From Thiomicrospira aerophila AL3 (GTDB lineage Bacteria; Pseudomonadota; Gammaproteobacteria; Thiomicrospirales; Thiomicrospiraceae), in NCBI RefSeq assembly GCF_000227665.2, contig NZ_CP007030.1, forward strand, positions 1,550,001 through 1,614,000: a DNA stretch of 64,000 nucleotides, given 5' to 3'. Position numbers and translations under genes: made by a program. The notes under the pieces are model-generated. The model searched no databases. It had not been told where the DNA came from and was given only the letters and a program-made list of their open reading frames with translations. Below are positions 8,129 to 18,063 of this stretch, one piece after another. Position 1 is the stretch's first letter, and each line of letters begins with the position of its first letter.

Positions 8129-10555
8129 ATGAGCAATCTTAATCACGAAACACCGCTAAATACAGCGGTAACGACTGAAACAGACGCGCACCTCGATTTG
8201 CCTGTGGCACTGGAGTCTGCAAGCGAGCAGCTTGGGTACCCCGACATTCTATATTTAATACCCATTAAAGATCGGCCTTTCTTTCCTGGCCAAACCCTAC
8301 CGGTAGTCTTAAATAAAAAAGCCTGGTTAAAGACTTTTCGTGCGATCCAAAAATCCTCTGGCCCTGACTTTGTCGGCGTTGTTTATGTTGATAATGATGA
8401 CCATCAAAACGCTCTTCCTGATGAGTTCCGCAAAATTGGTACTTTGGTTAAGATGACTGATGTGAAAATAAAAGACCAATATATTCAGTTTATTGCTGAG
8501 GGCGTGTGTCGTTTTCAAATCAATGATTGGGTAAATGAAACCAGCCCCTATGCCACTCAGGTTTCTTATCCGGCGGACATCAAAAATGGCACTGACCAAG
8601 AATACAAAGCCTATGGTTTAGCGATTATGAACGCATTTCGTGAACTATTGCCACTAAACCCATTATATAGTGAGGAGTTACGCTTTTTCCTCAATCGCTA
8701 TAACCCGGAAGACCCCCAACAACTAGCTGATTTTGCAGCCGCTGTCACCACCGCCAAAGCGGAATCTCTGCAGGATGTGCTTGAAACCTTGGATTTGGTC
8801 GAGCGGCTTGAAAAAGTCCTCGCCCTGTTTAAGCATGAGATTGAAGTCACCCGTTTGCAGTTTAGTATTCGCGAGCGTGTGGAAGAAAACATGACCGAAC
8901 ATCAAAAACAATTTTTCCTTCGCCAACAACTCAAAGAAATTCAAAAAGAACTGGGCATCCAGCAAGATAGTCAAGGCGAAGATGTCGAACGATTTGAGCA
9001 ACGGCTTGATGCGCTCAAGATTGCCGATGAGCCGGCGAAAAAAATTCGTGATGAAATCAATAAACTGCGCAATCTTGACCAACAGTCGGCCGAATATGGC
9101 GTCACCCGAAATTGGCTAGACTGGGCCACACAACTGCCCTGGCAACATACTAGCCAAGATAAACTCGATCTCACTCGTGCCGAGAGGGTGCTCAACCGAG
9201 CCCACTATGGCTTAGACGATGTCAAAGAACGCATTTTAGAGTTTTTAGCTTTGTCACAGATTCGCGGTAAGGTCGCCGGTTCGATTATTTGTTTCGTAGG
9301 CCCGCCCGGTGTGGGCAAAACCTCCATTGGCCGCAGCATTGCCGATGCTTTAGGCCGGGAGTTTTATCGTTTTTCTGTTGGTGGCATGCGTGATGAGGCA
9401 GAAATAAAAGGTCATCGTCGTACTTATATTGGCGCCATGCCGGGTAAATTCATTCAAGCCCTTAAAGACTGCCAAACCGCTAACCCCGTTATCCTAATTG
9501 ATGAAGTTGATAAGATGGGCTCATCCTACCAAGGCGATCCTGCTTCAGCCCTACTCGAAGTGCTCGACCCTGAACAAAACCAGCACTTCTTGGATCATTT
9601 TTTAGACTTGCGAGTTGATTTATCCCAAGTGTTATTTATTTGCACGGCCAATCAATTAGAAACGATCCCTGGCCCACTTCTCGATCGCATGGAAGTGATT
9701 CGCCTGAGTGGTTATATCACAGAAGAAAAAACGGCGATTGCTAATCAATACCTGTGGCCAGGCCTACTAAAAGAAGCTGGATTGAGCAAGCAAGCCGTTC
9801 AACTTAACAAGCAAGCTATTGTAAAGGTCATTGAAGATTATGCTCGTGAATCGGGTGTCCGTAATTTAAAAAAACAACTGGCTAAACTGCTGCGCAAGGC
9901 GGCAATGAAGCGCGTAAAAGCCCCTGATGAGCCGGTGAAAATAACTGCCAAAAATATCGCCGACTATTTGGGGCCGGCACTGTTTAATGAACAACGTGAT
10001 AGCATGGAAATCGGCATTATTACCGGACTCGCTTGGACGGCCATGGGCGGTGCCACGCTCAATATAGAAGCGACACGTGTGCACGGACATGGCCACGGCA
10101 TTAAACTCTCTGGTCAACTTGGCAAGGTGATGCAAGAGTCGGCAGAGCTGGCTTACAGCTTTGTACAAAGTCACGCACCTGCACTTGGCATAGCTGAGGA
10201 CTTCTTTGAAACCAGTCAAATTCACCTACACGTGCCAGATGGTGCCACCCCTAAAGATGGCCCCAGTGCGGGGATTACCATGGCGTGTGCCCTGGTATCG
10301 CTAGCAACCCAGCAACCTCTTCAGCGAGACATCGCGATGACCGGCGAGCTCAGCCTAGTCGGCCGTGTAATGCCTGTGGGCGGGATTCGTGAAAAACTGG
10401 TGGCGGCCAAACGCGCCAAAATTTTTGAAATCATCTTACCGGCACAAAATCAGCGCGACGTTGCGCTACTCCCTGATTATTTGCTAGCAGGCATGACTAT
10501 TCATTACGTCAAGCACTTTAATGAGGTGACATCGCTTTGCTTTGGCACCCCTTAA
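8129..10555 (+). CDS. lon: ATP-dependent protease Lon
   Basis: Cytoplasmic AAA+ serine protease of 808 residues. Order: LAN substrate-binding domain (about 50-240), coiled helical segment with LRQQLKEIQKELG, AAA+ module with Walker A GPPGVGKT and Walker B VILIDEVDKM, then the proteolytic domain with TGLAWTAMGG, the catalytic Ser in KDGPSAG and the catalytic Lys in GGIREKLVAAKRA. The N-terminal extension of about 40 residues before the LAN domain is a little longer than in E. coli. AAGGA precedes the ATG. It is convergent with the lipoprotein gene. Confidence 0.97.
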   Translation: MSNLNHETPLNTAVTTETDAHLDLPVALESASEQLGYPDILYLIPIKDRPFFPGQTLPVVLNKKAWLKTFRAIQKSSGPDFVGVVYVDNDDHQNALPDEFRKIGTLVKMTDVKIKDQYIQFIAEGVCRFQINDWVNETSPYATQVSYPADIKNGTDQEYKAYGLAIMNAFRELLPLNPLYSEELRFFLNRYNPEDPQQLADFAAAVTTAKAESLQDVLETLDLVERLEKVLALFKHEIEVTRLQFSIRERVEENMTEHQKQFFLRQQLKEIQKELGIQQDSQGEDVERFEQRLDALKIADEPAKKIRDEINKLRNLDQQSAEYGVTRNWLDWATQLPWQHTSQDKLDLTRAERVLNRAHYGLDDVKERILEFLALSQIRGKVAGSIICFVGPPGVGKTSIGRSIADALGREFYRFSVGGMRDEAEIKGHRRTYIGAMPGKFIQALKDCQTANPVILIDEVDKMGSSYQGDPASALLEVLDPEQNQHFLDHFLDLRVDLSQVLFICTANQLETIPGPLLDRMEVIRLSGYITEEKTAIANQYLWPGLLKEAGLSKQAVQLNKQAIVKVIEDYARESGVRNLKKQLAKLLRKAAMKRVKAPDEPVKITAKNIADYLGPALFNEQRDSMEIGIITGLAWTAMGGATLNIEATRVHGHGHGIKLSGQLGKVMQESAELAYSFVQSHAPALGIAEDFFETSQIHLHVPDGATPKDGPSAGITMACALVSLATQQPLQRDIAMTGELSLVGRVMPVGGIREKLVAAKRAKIFEIILPAQNQRDVALLPDYLLAGMTIHYVKHFNEVTSLCFGTP

Positions 10556-10576
10556 AGCAAATCTAGACGATTTAAG

Positions 10577-11011
10577 TTAAGGCCGAGCCACTTCCTCGGC
10601 CAATAACCAGCCTCTGGGCCCATCTGCAAAGGCAAGCGTTTTGGTAAAACTCATCGGCTGGTTGGCTAAAAACCGATTAGGCAGTTGCTCAATCACTTGC
10701 CTCACTCCCGGCTGATCAAACTCTGATGAACGACCTGCTGCATCCGCCTGCTGGATCAAATTAATTAACTGCGCTTCATCTACCTTACTCGTAACATGAT
10801 ACTCAACCACGGCAATGTAACGGTCTGACGCTTCATGAAACTGACTTACAATACGCACCCGCTCGATTGGAAAATGCGGTTGCATTGCCAGCTGGTCGTG
10901 CCAATAGCGTTTTGCCATCACCTCAACCGCCAAATTGGAAGGCTGACTTTTCAAACAACCTGTTACAAGTAAACTGGTCACTAACAAACCTAACCACGCA
11001 AACTTTCTCAT
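10577..11011 (-). CDS. Small lipoprotein, unknown function
   Basis: From the ATG at 11011 (GAGG at six bases) this gives 144 residues. A lipoprotein signal MRKFAWLGLLVTSLLVTGC with lipobox LVTGC predicts lipid attachment and periplasmic exposure. The mature part contains KRYWHDQLAM, a strand-rich stretch VRIVSQFHEASDRYIAVVEY and a closing GPRGWLLAEEV. I do not recognise a family. The neighbours (lon convergent, rpiA divergent) give no functional hint. Confidence 0.75.
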   Translation of the reverse strand: MRKFAWLGLLVTSLLVTGCLKSQPSNLAVEVMAKRYWHDQLAMQPHFPIERVRIVSQFHEASDRYIAVVEYHVTSKVDEAQLINLIQQADAAGRSSEFDQPGVRQVIEQLPNRFLANQPMSFTKTLAFADGPRGWLLAEEVARP

Positions 11012-11152
11012 TTTTAACCTCAATTATTTAGCAAACTTTATTAGTCTAACTAAGAATTTGAGTTAATCAACATACTCTTAGTTGCAGAACTTTGATAATA
11101 TGCCATGTTTGAGATTTATTTACTTTAATTTACTAAAGGTGTGACAAACGCT

Positions 11153-11818
11153 ATGACTCAAGACGAATTAAAAAAACTCGTTGCACAAGCCGCAATTGAT
11201 TATGTTGTGCCAGACACCATTATCGGCGTAGGTACCGGATCAACAGCCAACTTCTTTATCGACGAATTAGCTAAAATCAAACATACCATTGAAGGCACTG
11301 TCGCCAGTTCTGAAGCCTCTGCAGCTCGCTTAAAGCAACACGGCATTCCTGTGCTTGACTTAAACAGCGTCAGTGAAATTTCGGTTTATATTGATGGCGC
11401 GGATGAAGCCGATCCAGGTTTACACCTAACTAAAGGCGGCGGCGGTGCCTTAACACGCGAGAAGATTGTTCTAGCAGTTGCTAAACAATTTGTCTGTATT
11501 GCAGATGAAAGTAAAAAAGTCGCACACCTTGGCAAGTTCCCCTTACCGATTGAAGTGATTCCGATGGCAAGAAGCTATGTTGCCCGCGAAATTGTTAAAC
11601 GCTTTGGCGGTGAACCTGTATTACGTGAAGGATTCACGACCGATAACGGCAATATTATTCTAGATGTGCATGGTTTAACCATTACTGACCCAGTCGGCTT
11701 AGAAACCGAGCTCAATCAAATTGTAGGAGTGGTCACCAATGGTTTATTTGCTCGTCGCAAAGCCGACATCTTCCTTTGTGGTGGCAAAAATGGGGTTGAA
11801 ACCCTACTTGCTACATAA
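11153..11818 (+). CDS. rpiA: Ribose-5-phosphate isomerase A
   Basis: Interconverts ribose-5-phosphate and ribulose-5-phosphate in the pentose phosphate and Calvin cycles. The 221 residues show the RpiA landmarks [12 protein letters not shown], the [10 protein letters not shown] block, [24 protein letters not shown] with the catalytic carboxylates, and ADESK. The ATG at 11153 is preferred: AAAGGTG lies about ten bases upstream, whereas the in-frame GTG at 11141 has no site of its own. No anomaly was seen. Confidence 0.96.
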   Translation: MTQDELKKLVAQAAIDYVVPDTIIGVGTGSTANFFIDELAKIKHTIEGTVASSEASAARLKQHGIPVLDLNSVSEISVYIDGADEADPGLHLTKGGGGALTREKIVLAVAKQFVCIADESKKVAHLGKFPLPIEVIPMARSYVAREIVKRFGGEPVLREGFTTDNGNIILDVHGLTITDPVGLETELNQIVGVVTNGLFARRKADIFLCGGKNGVETLLAT

Positions 11819-11845
11819 ATAAGCATTTTTTATAGGAGCCTTGAA

Positions 11846-12343
11846 ATGAAAAACCTACCTGTTGTTTCACTTGGTTTAGTTGTTGCTGCTTTGATTGGTT
11901 TGTTGGCTTACTTCACTGTATCAGGTGGAGAAAAAGCACCTGCTGTTACGGTTACAGCAAGTGATGGTCAAACCTTAAACCTCAACTTACCCAAAAAACC
12001 GGTATTAGTTAATTTCTGGGCGACCTCCTGTCCAAGCTGTATTAGTAAAATGCCAGACCTGGCCAAGCTTAAAGAAGAGTATGGTGATCGTTTTGAGTTG
12101 CTAGCCATTTCAATGGATTATGATCCGCCGCATCACGTAGCTAACTTTATTGCTGCTAACCCCTATCCATTTAACTTTATCCAGGATACCGATGGCGCAC
12201 TAAGTGAAGCCTTTGGCAATATTCGCTTAACACCGACCACCTTTTTGATTGCGCCCAATGGCAATATTGTTTACCGCAAAATTGGTGATGCCGATATGGA
12301 GTTTTTACATACCCGCATCAATCAATTAAGCCCACAGTTTTAA
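11846..12343 (+). CDS. Membrane-anchored TlpA-type thioredoxin
   Basis: A 165-residue protein with an N-terminal hydrophobic anchor (about residues 6-27) and a periplasmic thioredoxin fold. The active site sits in NFWATSCPSCISKMP (CxxC about residues 57-60), followed by a cis-Pro loop LTPTTFLIAPNG. Such proteins reduce periplasmic disulfides, often for cytochrome c assembly or sulfur proteins. AGGAG precedes the ATG. The downstream rhodanese gene starts 12 bases later on the same strand, so the two probably form a periplasmic sulfur/thiol unit. Confidence 0.88.
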   Translation: MKNLPVVSLGLVVAALIGLLAYFTVSGGEKAPAVTVTASDGQTLNLNLPKKPVLVNFWATSCPSCISKMPDLAKLKEEYGDRFELLAISMDYDPPHHVANFIAANPYPFNFIQDTDGALSEAFGNIRLTPTTFLIAPNGNIVYRKIGDADMEFLHTRINQLSPQF

Positions 12344-12355
12344 CAAGAGTATTTG

Positions 12356-12778
12356 ATGATGAAAACACTAATTAAACCCTTACTTCTTGCCTCTGTTGTT
12401 GCACTAGGTGTTACACAACCCGCTAAAGCCGTTGACCAAGATGATCTTATTGCCGTACTACAAGACTACATGGAAATGGCGGCCTTTGGTGACGGTGTGA
12501 TTACCGCTGACCAATTAAAAGCCATGATGAATGAACAAGAAGTGTTCATCATTGATGCGCGTCAGGAACAAGACTACAACCAAAGCCACATACCCGGAGC
12601 CGTCAACATCGATTGGCGTTTTGTTCTCAGCGAACTTGATCAAATCCCAGATGACAAAATGATTGTACTTTATTGTGATACGGGCATTTTATCGTCAAAA
12701 GCCCACATGGCCTTACGTTTGATTGGTTATGACCAGGCTCGGGTACTTTTTAACGGTTATAGTTCTTGGTCTGAATAA
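12356..12778 (+). CDS. Periplasmic rhodanese-like protein
   Basis: About 140 residues: signal peptide ending near QPAKA, then a single rhodanese domain. Typical blocks are FIIDARQEQDYNQSHIPGAVNID and the active-site loop VLYCDTGILSS, in which the catalytic Cys is present. Rhodaneses carry persulfide sulfur between donor and acceptor thiols. An ATG is chosen at 12356, with another at 12359; an upstream TTG is less likely. Its place next to a TlpA-like thioredoxin suggests a joint role in periplasmic sulfur handling, which is inference. Confidence 0.85.
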   Translation: MMKTLIKPLLLASVVALGVTQPAKAVDQDDLIAVLQDYMEMAAFGDGVITADQLKAMMNEQEVFIIDARQEQDYNQSHIPGAVNIDWRFVLSELDQIPDDKMIVLYCDTGILSSKAHMALRLIGYDQARVLFNGYSSWSE

Positions 12779-12794
12779 GTTTTAGAAGGAAATT

Positions 12795-14075
12795 ATGTCA
12801 CGTTCTCACGATTTATTTATTGCAGCACAAAAACACATCCCAGGTGGTGTTAACTCGCCCGTTCGAGCATTTAAAGGCGTCGGTGGTGACCCGGTTTTTT
12901 TTAAAGCCGCAAAAGGTGCCTATTTAACTGACGAAGATGATAAACAATACATCGATTATGTCGGTTCATGGGGCCCGGCCATTTTAGGCCATGCTCATCC
13001 TGATGTGATAGCTGCTGTCCAACGTCAAGCCGAATTTGGTTTAACCTTTGGCGCACCAACTGTTATGGAAACCACCATGGCTGATCTAGTGTGTGAGCTA
13101 GTACCCAGCATTGAAATGGTCAGAATGGTCAGCTCAGGTACCGAAGCCACCATGACAGCCATACGTTTAGCTCGCGGCTATACTGGACGCGACAAGATTG
13201 TAAAATTTGAAGGCTGCTACCATGGTCACTCAGATTCGCTATTGGTTAAAGCCGGTTCAGGCGCATTAACCTTGGGCGTACCCTCCTCACCAGGCGTACC
13301 TGATTCACTCGCCAACCATACTCTGACGCTTACGCATAATGATGCCGACGAAGTACGCAAAGTCTTTAATGAAATCGGTGACCAAATCGCCTGCATTATT
13401 GTAGAACCGGTTGCTGGTAATATGAACTGTATCCTACCAGAGCCAGGTTTTTTAGAGACACTGCGTGAAGTGTGTGATGAGCATGGTAGCGTGCTGATTT
13501 TTGATGAAGTAATGTGTGGTTTTAGAGTAGGTTTACAGGGTGCCCAAGGGCGCTATGGCGTGCAAGCCGACCTCACCACCTATGGCAAAGTTATCGGTGG
13601 CGGCATGCCGGTGGGTGCCTTTGGCGGTAAGAAAGAAATCATGAGCCATATTGCGCCACTCGGTCCCGTCTATCAAGCCGGCACGCTTTCAGGCAACCCC
13701 ATCGCCATGGCAGCAGGCCTAACGACGTTGCACATGCTAAAAGAACCAGGTTTCTTTGATCAGCTAGAAGCCAAGACCGTCAAGCTAGTGCAAGGCTTAC
13801 AACAGGTAGCCGACGCCCACTCTATTCCATTTACCACCAACCACGCAGGGGGGATGTTTGGTTTCTTCTTTAGTGAAGAAAAATCCATCAGCCGCTTTGC
13901 CCAGGTTGCCAAGGGTGATATGGAAAGATTCAAGCGTTTCTATCACGGGATGTTACAAGAAGGCATCTATTTAGCGCCTTCAGCCTATGAAGCCGGCTTT
14001 ATTTCTATCATGCATTCTGATGAAGATATTGCCAAAACCATCGCGGCCGCCGATAAAGTCATGGCCAGCTTATAA
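12795..14075 (+). CDS. hemL: Glutamate-1-semialdehyde 2,1-aminomutase
   Basis: PLP enzyme of 426 residues that makes 5-aminolevulinate in the C5 haem pathway. Landmarks: [12 protein letters not shown] at the N-terminus, [35 protein letters not shown], and the PLP lysine in [21 protein letters not shown] precedes the ATG. It is on the same strand as the rhodanese gene 16 bases upstream and convergent with flgT. Confidence 0.97.
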   Translation: MSRSHDLFIAAQKHIPGGVNSPVRAFKGVGGDPVFFKAAKGAYLTDEDDKQYIDYVGSWGPAILGHAHPDVIAAVQRQAEFGLTFGAPTVMETTMADLVCELVPSIEMVRMVSSGTEATMTAIRLARGYTGRDKIVKFEGCYHGHSDSLLVKAGSGALTLGVPSSPGVPDSLANHTLTLTHNDADEVRKVFNEIGDQIACIIVEPVAGNMNCILPEPGFLETLREVCDEHGSVLIFDEVMCGFRVGLQGAQGRYGVQADLTTYGKVIGGGMPVGAFGGKKEIMSHIAPLGPVYQAGTLSGNPIAMAAGLTTLHMLKEPGFFDQLEAKTVKLVQGLQQVADAHSIPFTTNHAGGMFGFFFSEEKSISRFAQVAKGDMERFKRFYHGMLQEGIYLAPSAYEAGFISIMHSDEDIAKTIAAADKVMASL

Positions 14076-14088
14076 AACCAACCAGTCC

Positions 14089-14114
14089 GCCTCGCAGCTA
14101 CCAGCTGCGTAGGC
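14089..14114. terminator. Hairpin between convergent hemL and flgT
   Basis: CGCAGCT and AGCTGCG face each other around a three-base ACC loop, and GCCT/AGGC extend the stem past a one-base bulge. It lies between the hemL stop and, overlapping, the end of flgT. There is no U-run on either side, so a bidirectional terminator is only a possibility. Confidence 0.3.
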
Positions 14115-15330
14115 GATCCCCCAAAGCTATCCTAGCACCATCGCGCTGTCCTACTACGCGCACCACTGCAAACTGCCCAGCTAATCGCACCACCTCAACA
14201 AACCCGGCTGGAAGAGTATCAGTCCCTAATACACGCCCCTGAAAACGCACCTGAGCACCTTCTAGGCTATACCATGCTAATTGGTCGCCTACACGCACAC
14301 CCGACTGCTGATGCAAATACACCACCACATCCTCGCCACGCACTTCCAATACCGGCACATCTAAAGCTAAACATTGCAGTGTCGCCATAACACTCTCAAC
14401 CTGTTCATTAACCACTTGATCAAGTGCCTTGCCTGTCGGTGTCGCTAAAAATGCCGCCGTGCCCACAGGTTTATCGCGCCCTACCCGTGCCGACCCAGCA
14501 AACTGATGGCCAGCGCGCTGCTGATGACGAATTTGCTGCTGATCCAAATCAACTAAATACCATTCCAATTCAACAAAGCGGTGATTAGGACGTACTTCAA
14601 AATCATAGCTACGACGGATATGATTCAAAATTCTAGAATCCGTATTTTGTGCGGCTAGGGATCTGACCACGGTAAACAAAGCATACTGCGCACCCGTTTG
14701 CTCCTGAATCGGCAATAAGGCGTCAGGCGAAAGATTAGGAGTAATTAGCAGGCCTGGTTGTAAAGTCTGTGCAACATCATAGGGTGCGATATTTTGCCAA
14801 CCCTGTTGATTAAGTTTACGGAGAATATCTGTTTGTAGGCCCAGCACCAGATTAGCAATATCTCGAGCCTGATCTGGAAATTCAACAAGAGGGGGTAAAA
14901 CAGCAACACGGTTTTGATAGCTATTTTCTAATGGTAATGCACAGGCACTGCTTGCCGAGTACTGGTCAGTTATGGGCTCAACACAGACACTTAAAACCAC
15001 CCTAACCACACCTGCTTCGGCATCCAACTCTTCACTCAACAATTCAAAACTCGTGACTCTTGCCCGACTTCGAAAACGACTTTGTTGCTGTGTTAAACCC
15101 TGACGCATATCAAGGCTTTGATCCAAATCAATATCTACCCCCGCCTGCATCACCGCCTGCTCTAAAGCATTGCGTATCGCCATCTGACGATTATAAACTT
15201 GATCACCTAACTCGGTGGAGGCTAACCCAGTCACCCTCACATCACAATTGACCGCTTTGGAGGACATGGGAAACAACAAAACCAAATTTAAAATGAAAAC
15301 ACTAAGCCAAGCGGATTGCCAGTTTTTCAT
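14098..15330 (-). CDS. flgT: Flagellar assembly protein T
   Basis: Exported protein of 410 residues with signal peptide ending SSKAVNC. The N-terminal domain shows the FlgT pattern VTGLAS-x-RNALEQAVMQAG, known from Vibrio where FlgT forms the H-ring around the LP ring and is needed for polar sheathed flagella and motor assembly. A middle TolB-like region holds VLPPLVEFP and VAQTLQP, and the C-terminal SH3-like part has VRVGDQLAWY and ARIALGDRL. The start codon overlaps the stop of cheV by one base, which supports co-expression with flagellar genes. Confidence 0.88.
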   Translation of the reverse strand: MKNWQSAWLSVFILNLVLLFPMSSKAVNCDVRVTGLASTELGDQVYNRQMAIRNALEQAVMQAGVDIDLDQSLDMRQGLTQQQSRFRSRARVTSFELLSEELDAEAGVVRVVLSVCVEPITDQYSASSACALPLENSYQNRVAVLPPLVEFPDQARDIANLVLGLQTDILRKLNQQGWQNIAPYDVAQTLQPGLLITPNLSPDALLPIQEQTGAQYALFTVVRSLAAQNTDSRILNHIRRSYDFEVRPNHRFVELEWYLVDLDQQQIRHQQRAGHQFAGSARVGRDKPVGTAAFLATPTGKALDQVVNEQVESVMATLQCLALDVPVLEVRGEDVVVYLHQQSGVRVGDQLAWYSLEGAQVRFQGRVLGTDTLPAGFVEVVRLAGQFAVVRVVGQRDGARIALGDRLRSW

Positions 15331-16280
15331 TAAATCACCTGTTCAATTCGTTGCACAATTTCTTTGGCTAACTCATCAGCATGCCATTTTGATAAGAAAC
15401 GATTCGCGCCCACCTTTTCGGTTAACTTGTCATTAAACCCTCCACTTAAAGACGAGTTGAGTATGACATAGAGATCTTTCAAACGTTCATCTTTACGGAT
15501 CTTCGCCGTTAGGGTGTATCCATCCATTTCAGGCATTTCAATATCTGAAATCACCATTAACACCCGTTCAGGAACTGGTAATGCTTTGCCTTGATCAGCT
15601 TCATCAGCCCATTCAAATAGCAAATCGAGTGCTTTTTTGCCATTATTAACGATTAAATGGCGAACGCCTAGGCTATCCAAAATACCTTTGAGCTGAGTAC
15701 GGGCGACGGCCGAATCATCTGCACCAAGAATAAAAAAGTTTTTACCTTGTGCTTTAGTAATACTGGAGGGTATTAAGTTATCCGGCATAGCCGCAACCAT
15801 TCCCGTTACCTCTGACAATACTTTTTCAACATCGACAATTTCAACGATTTGCTGATTGACGCGAGTAATACCTGTTAGGTAACTGACCTGGTGAAGTGAA
15901 TCAGGTGGAGGCAAAATATCCTCCCAACGCAGATGAACAATCCGATCCACATCCTCTACGACAAAGCCCTGAACTGAACTATTAAACTCAGTTACGATTG
16001 TTAAACTAGCTGAAAGCTTTTCAGGTGGCACTTTAGGCAAGTCCAAGGCTAATGCAAGGTCAATCATAGGCATGGTTTGGCCTCGAATATCAGCCACACC
16101 AATCACCCGGTAATCGGCTTTGGGCACAGGTGAAATATCAGGGGTTCTGATTACCTCTCGAACTTTAAACACATTAATGCCGAATAACTGATGCCCTTTG
16201 ATATTAAACAGCAATAACTCCATCCGGTTCATTCCGGCCAGAGACGTACGCTGATCAACACTTTTCAGAAAACTCGACAT
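15330..16280 (-). CDS. cheV: Chemotaxis coupling protein CheV
   Basis: A CheW-like coupling domain (about residues 22-165, with LFGINVFKVREVIRTP and ADIRGQTMPMIDL) is joined to a receiver domain (about 175-310, with ADDSAVARTQLKG, the acceptor Asp in ISDIEMPEMDGY, and NSSLSGG). CheV couples chemoreceptors to CheA and is tuned by phosphorylation. The 316 residues match the family. It is transcribed away from flgA with an 81-base shared promoter region and runs into flgT. Confidence 0.96.
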   Translation of the reverse strand: MSSFLKSVDQRTSLAGMNRMELLLFNIKGHQLFGINVFKVREVIRTPDISPVPKADYRVIGVADIRGQTMPMIDLALALDLPKVPPEKLSASLTIVTEFNSSVQGFVVEDVDRIVHLRWEDILPPPDSLHQVSYLTGITRVNQQIVEIVDVEKVLSEVTGMVAAMPDNLIPSSITKAQGKNFFILGADDSAVARTQLKGILDSLGVRHLIVNNGKKALDLLFEWADEADQGKALPVPERVLMVISDIEMPEMDGYTLTAKIRKDERLKDLYVILNSSLSGGFNDKLTEKVGANRFLSKWHADELAKEIVQRIEQVI

Positions 16281-16361
16281 AGCCTATAGTCCTTATATTA
16301 CAATTAAGCCTAATTATTCCAGTTTCGCCGCAATACAACAAGCCACATTTGAGCCATTACC

Positions 16362-17129
16362 ATGATTGATCAGCTAAACATTCGATATCGCACGCTCAAT
16401 ACAAGTTTAACCTTAACTTGGGTCATTGTGACTCTGGCCATTATGTTACTGCCTGCTGCTGTATTAGCGAATACGACGCCTATTTCGAACAAACAGCAAG
16501 ACATGAGCCAAATTTATATCAAAGTAGAAGATCATCTGCTAAATGAACTACACCAATTTACAGCTTATCCACTACACAACATAAACGTGACTGTTAGACC
16601 GCTTCCTGATCGACTCAACCTAAGCGCATGTTTAGACACCCTGCTAATTGAAAGTCGGTTGCACGAACGTCTTTCCGCTCGCACTACGGTCAGTGTACAG
16701 TGTAGTAATCCAGCTTGGCGAATGTTTGTTTCGGCAGAAGTTTATGCCGAAACACCGGTTGTCATTGCCACTCAACCTATCCTCCGTAACGCATTAATCA
16801 GTGAAAACGCTGTAACACTAGCGCTTAGACCTATTAACCAAATACGTCAGCAACACCTGCATCAATTAGATCAGGTTATTGGTCATCGAGCGAAACGGGC
16901 AATTAGTCCTAATACGATGATTAACATTCAGATGCTCGATCCACCTTTCTGGGTCATAAACAACCACGAAGTCACCATCATCACACAAATCGGTGGGTTG
17001 GAAATACGTGCGCCCGGGGTCGCTTTAAGCAATGGGCTCGTACAAGAACAAATCCAAGTTCGCAATTTAAGATCTGATAGAATAATACAAGGTATTGTTG
17101 TTGCACCCAATACGGTGCTGGTGCCGTAA
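16362..17129 (+). CDS. flgA: Flagellar P-ring assembly chaperone FlgA
   Basis: Exported protein of 255 residues with a hydrophobic leader ending about ANTTP. FlgA assists FlgI polymerisation into the periplasmic P ring. The SAF domain is visible in VVIATQPILRNALISENAVTLALR, followed by RAKRAISPNTMINIQML and a C-terminal VRNLRSDRIIQGIVV, the typical FlgA ending. Two Cys in the N-terminal half (LSACLDTLL and VQCSNP) could form the disulfide seen in family members. Divergent from cheV; flgMN follow with their own promoter. Confidence 0.92.
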   Translation: MIDQLNIRYRTLNTSLTLTWVIVTLAIMLLPAAVLANTTPISNKQQDMSQIYIKVEDHLLNELHQFTAYPLHNINVTVRPLPDRLNLSACLDTLLIESRLHERLSARTTVSVQCSNPAWRMFVSAEVYAETPVVIATQPILRNALISENAVTLALRPINQIRQQHLHQLDQVIGHRAKRAISPNTMINIQMLDPPFWVINNHEVTIITQIGGLEIRAPGVALSNGLVQEQIQVRNLRSDRIIQGIVVAPNTVLVP

Positions 17130-17154
17130 ATTAACAAAGTATCAAAAGAATAAT

Positions 17155-17181
17155 TAAAGTTTTTGCACAGACTGCCGTAAC
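17155..17181 (+). promoter_or_regulatory. Sigma-28 (FliA) promoter of flgMN
   Basis: TAAAGTTT at 17155-17162, an 11-base spacer, then GCCGTAAC at 17174-17181. The enteric FliA consensus is TAAAGTTT-N11-GCCGATAA, so the -35 element is exact and the -10 keeps GCCG. Transcription would start about 25 bases upstream of the flgM ATG. FlgM antagonises FliA, so this gives a feedback loop. Confidence 0.75.
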
Positions 17182-17213
17182 CCACTATATAAAATTTTGA
17201 TAGGTGCATAGTC

Positions 17214-17525
17214 ATGGATATAAAAACAGTTGCTGCAAGCCTAAATGGCACAAAGTCTCTTGACACTCGCAGTCAAGAACGTGCATCGCAAGATCAAAAC
17301 GTGTCGCTTAATCCAGCTAGCAAAGCGGGTAATGATCAGGTCACCCTAACAGATGTTTCGCAAAAATTATCAGGCCTGACTGACAACACAGCCACACTAG
17401 AAGATCGTCAAGCCAAAATCGATCAAATTAAAGCCGCTATTTCAGCGGGGGAATATCCTATTAATCCTGAAAAAATTGCTAGCAAGCTAATTGAAACAGA
17501 ACAGCTATTTGCACGTCTAAACTGA
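17214..17525 (+). CDS. flgM: Anti-sigma-28 factor FlgM
   Basis: A 103-residue protein with a disordered N-terminus and the FlgM C-terminal helices. Landmarks: VTLTDVSQKLSGL, RQAKIDQIKAAISAGEYPINPEKIASKLIE. It binds FliA until the hook is complete and FlgM is exported. flgN begins ten bases after the stop. A CAGGCCTG palindrome lies in the middle of the gene (17371). Confidence 0.95.
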   Translation: MDIKTVAASLNGTKSLDTRSQERASQDQNVSLNPASKAGNDQVTLTDVSQKLSGLTDNTATLEDRQAKIDQIKAAISAGEYPINPEKIASKLIETEQLFARLN

Positions 17526-17535
17526 GTTCAATCCT

Positions 17536-17991
17536 GTGAGTCTTGGCCAACTTAACCATTTTAACAACTGGGCATTAATTACTGAACTTAATGCTCAGTT
17601 GCTTGCATTTATTCAACTTCTAGAAAAAGAAAAAACCAGCCTAACCTTACAAAAAGTTGATGACATTCTTAGTTGTGTTGATGAAAAAACCATTATCACC
17701 ACACGACTCAACGAACTGATAGCGCAACTTAACCCCCATAGCCTGGCTGACATTACAGCAAGCGCTGCAAATGACCCAAGCACTCAATCCCTCGCATCTG
17801 AATTCAAAACATTATCAGTACAAGCCCAAACACAAAACGAAAGTAATCAAACGCTATTGGCCACACTCTATAAAATTAATGGCCAGTTACTCAACTCAAT
17901 TGAACATTCTTTACAACCAAGCTTTAAGGGTTATTCTCCTTCTGGTCAACCAAGCAAGCAATCCAGACATCGTTCCCTTGGCGAAGCATAA
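17536..17991 (+). CDS. flgN: Flagellar export chaperone FlgN
   Basis: About 151 residues, mostly helical, starting at GTG 17536; no ATG lies near the N-terminus. The order flgM-flgN, the length and the helical pattern with LLAFIQLLEKEKTSL and LNELIAQLNP fit FlgN, which escorts the hook-filament junction proteins FlgK and FlgL. The C-terminal tail YSPSGQPSKQSRHRSLGEA is basic and polar, as in other FlgN proteins. Sequence identity in this family is low, so context carries much of the call. Confidence 0.82.
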   Translation: MSLGQLNHFNNWALITELNAQLLAFIQLLEKEKTSLTLQKVDDILSCVDEKTIITTRLNELIAQLNPHSLADITASAANDPSTQSLASEFKTLSVQAQTQNESNQTLLATLYKINGQLLNSIEHSLQPSFKGYSPSGQPSKQSRHRSLGEA

Positions 17992-18063
17992 TTTTAGTTG
18001 ATATACTGGCCAAAGGGCTTAGAATTATGTCTGCCAAAATATAAGATCTAAAAGGGGTTAGAT

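Noticed and set aside
8327-8599. Leftward open frames inside lon
   Set aside because: Shadows of a conserved gene; no start context or known domain.
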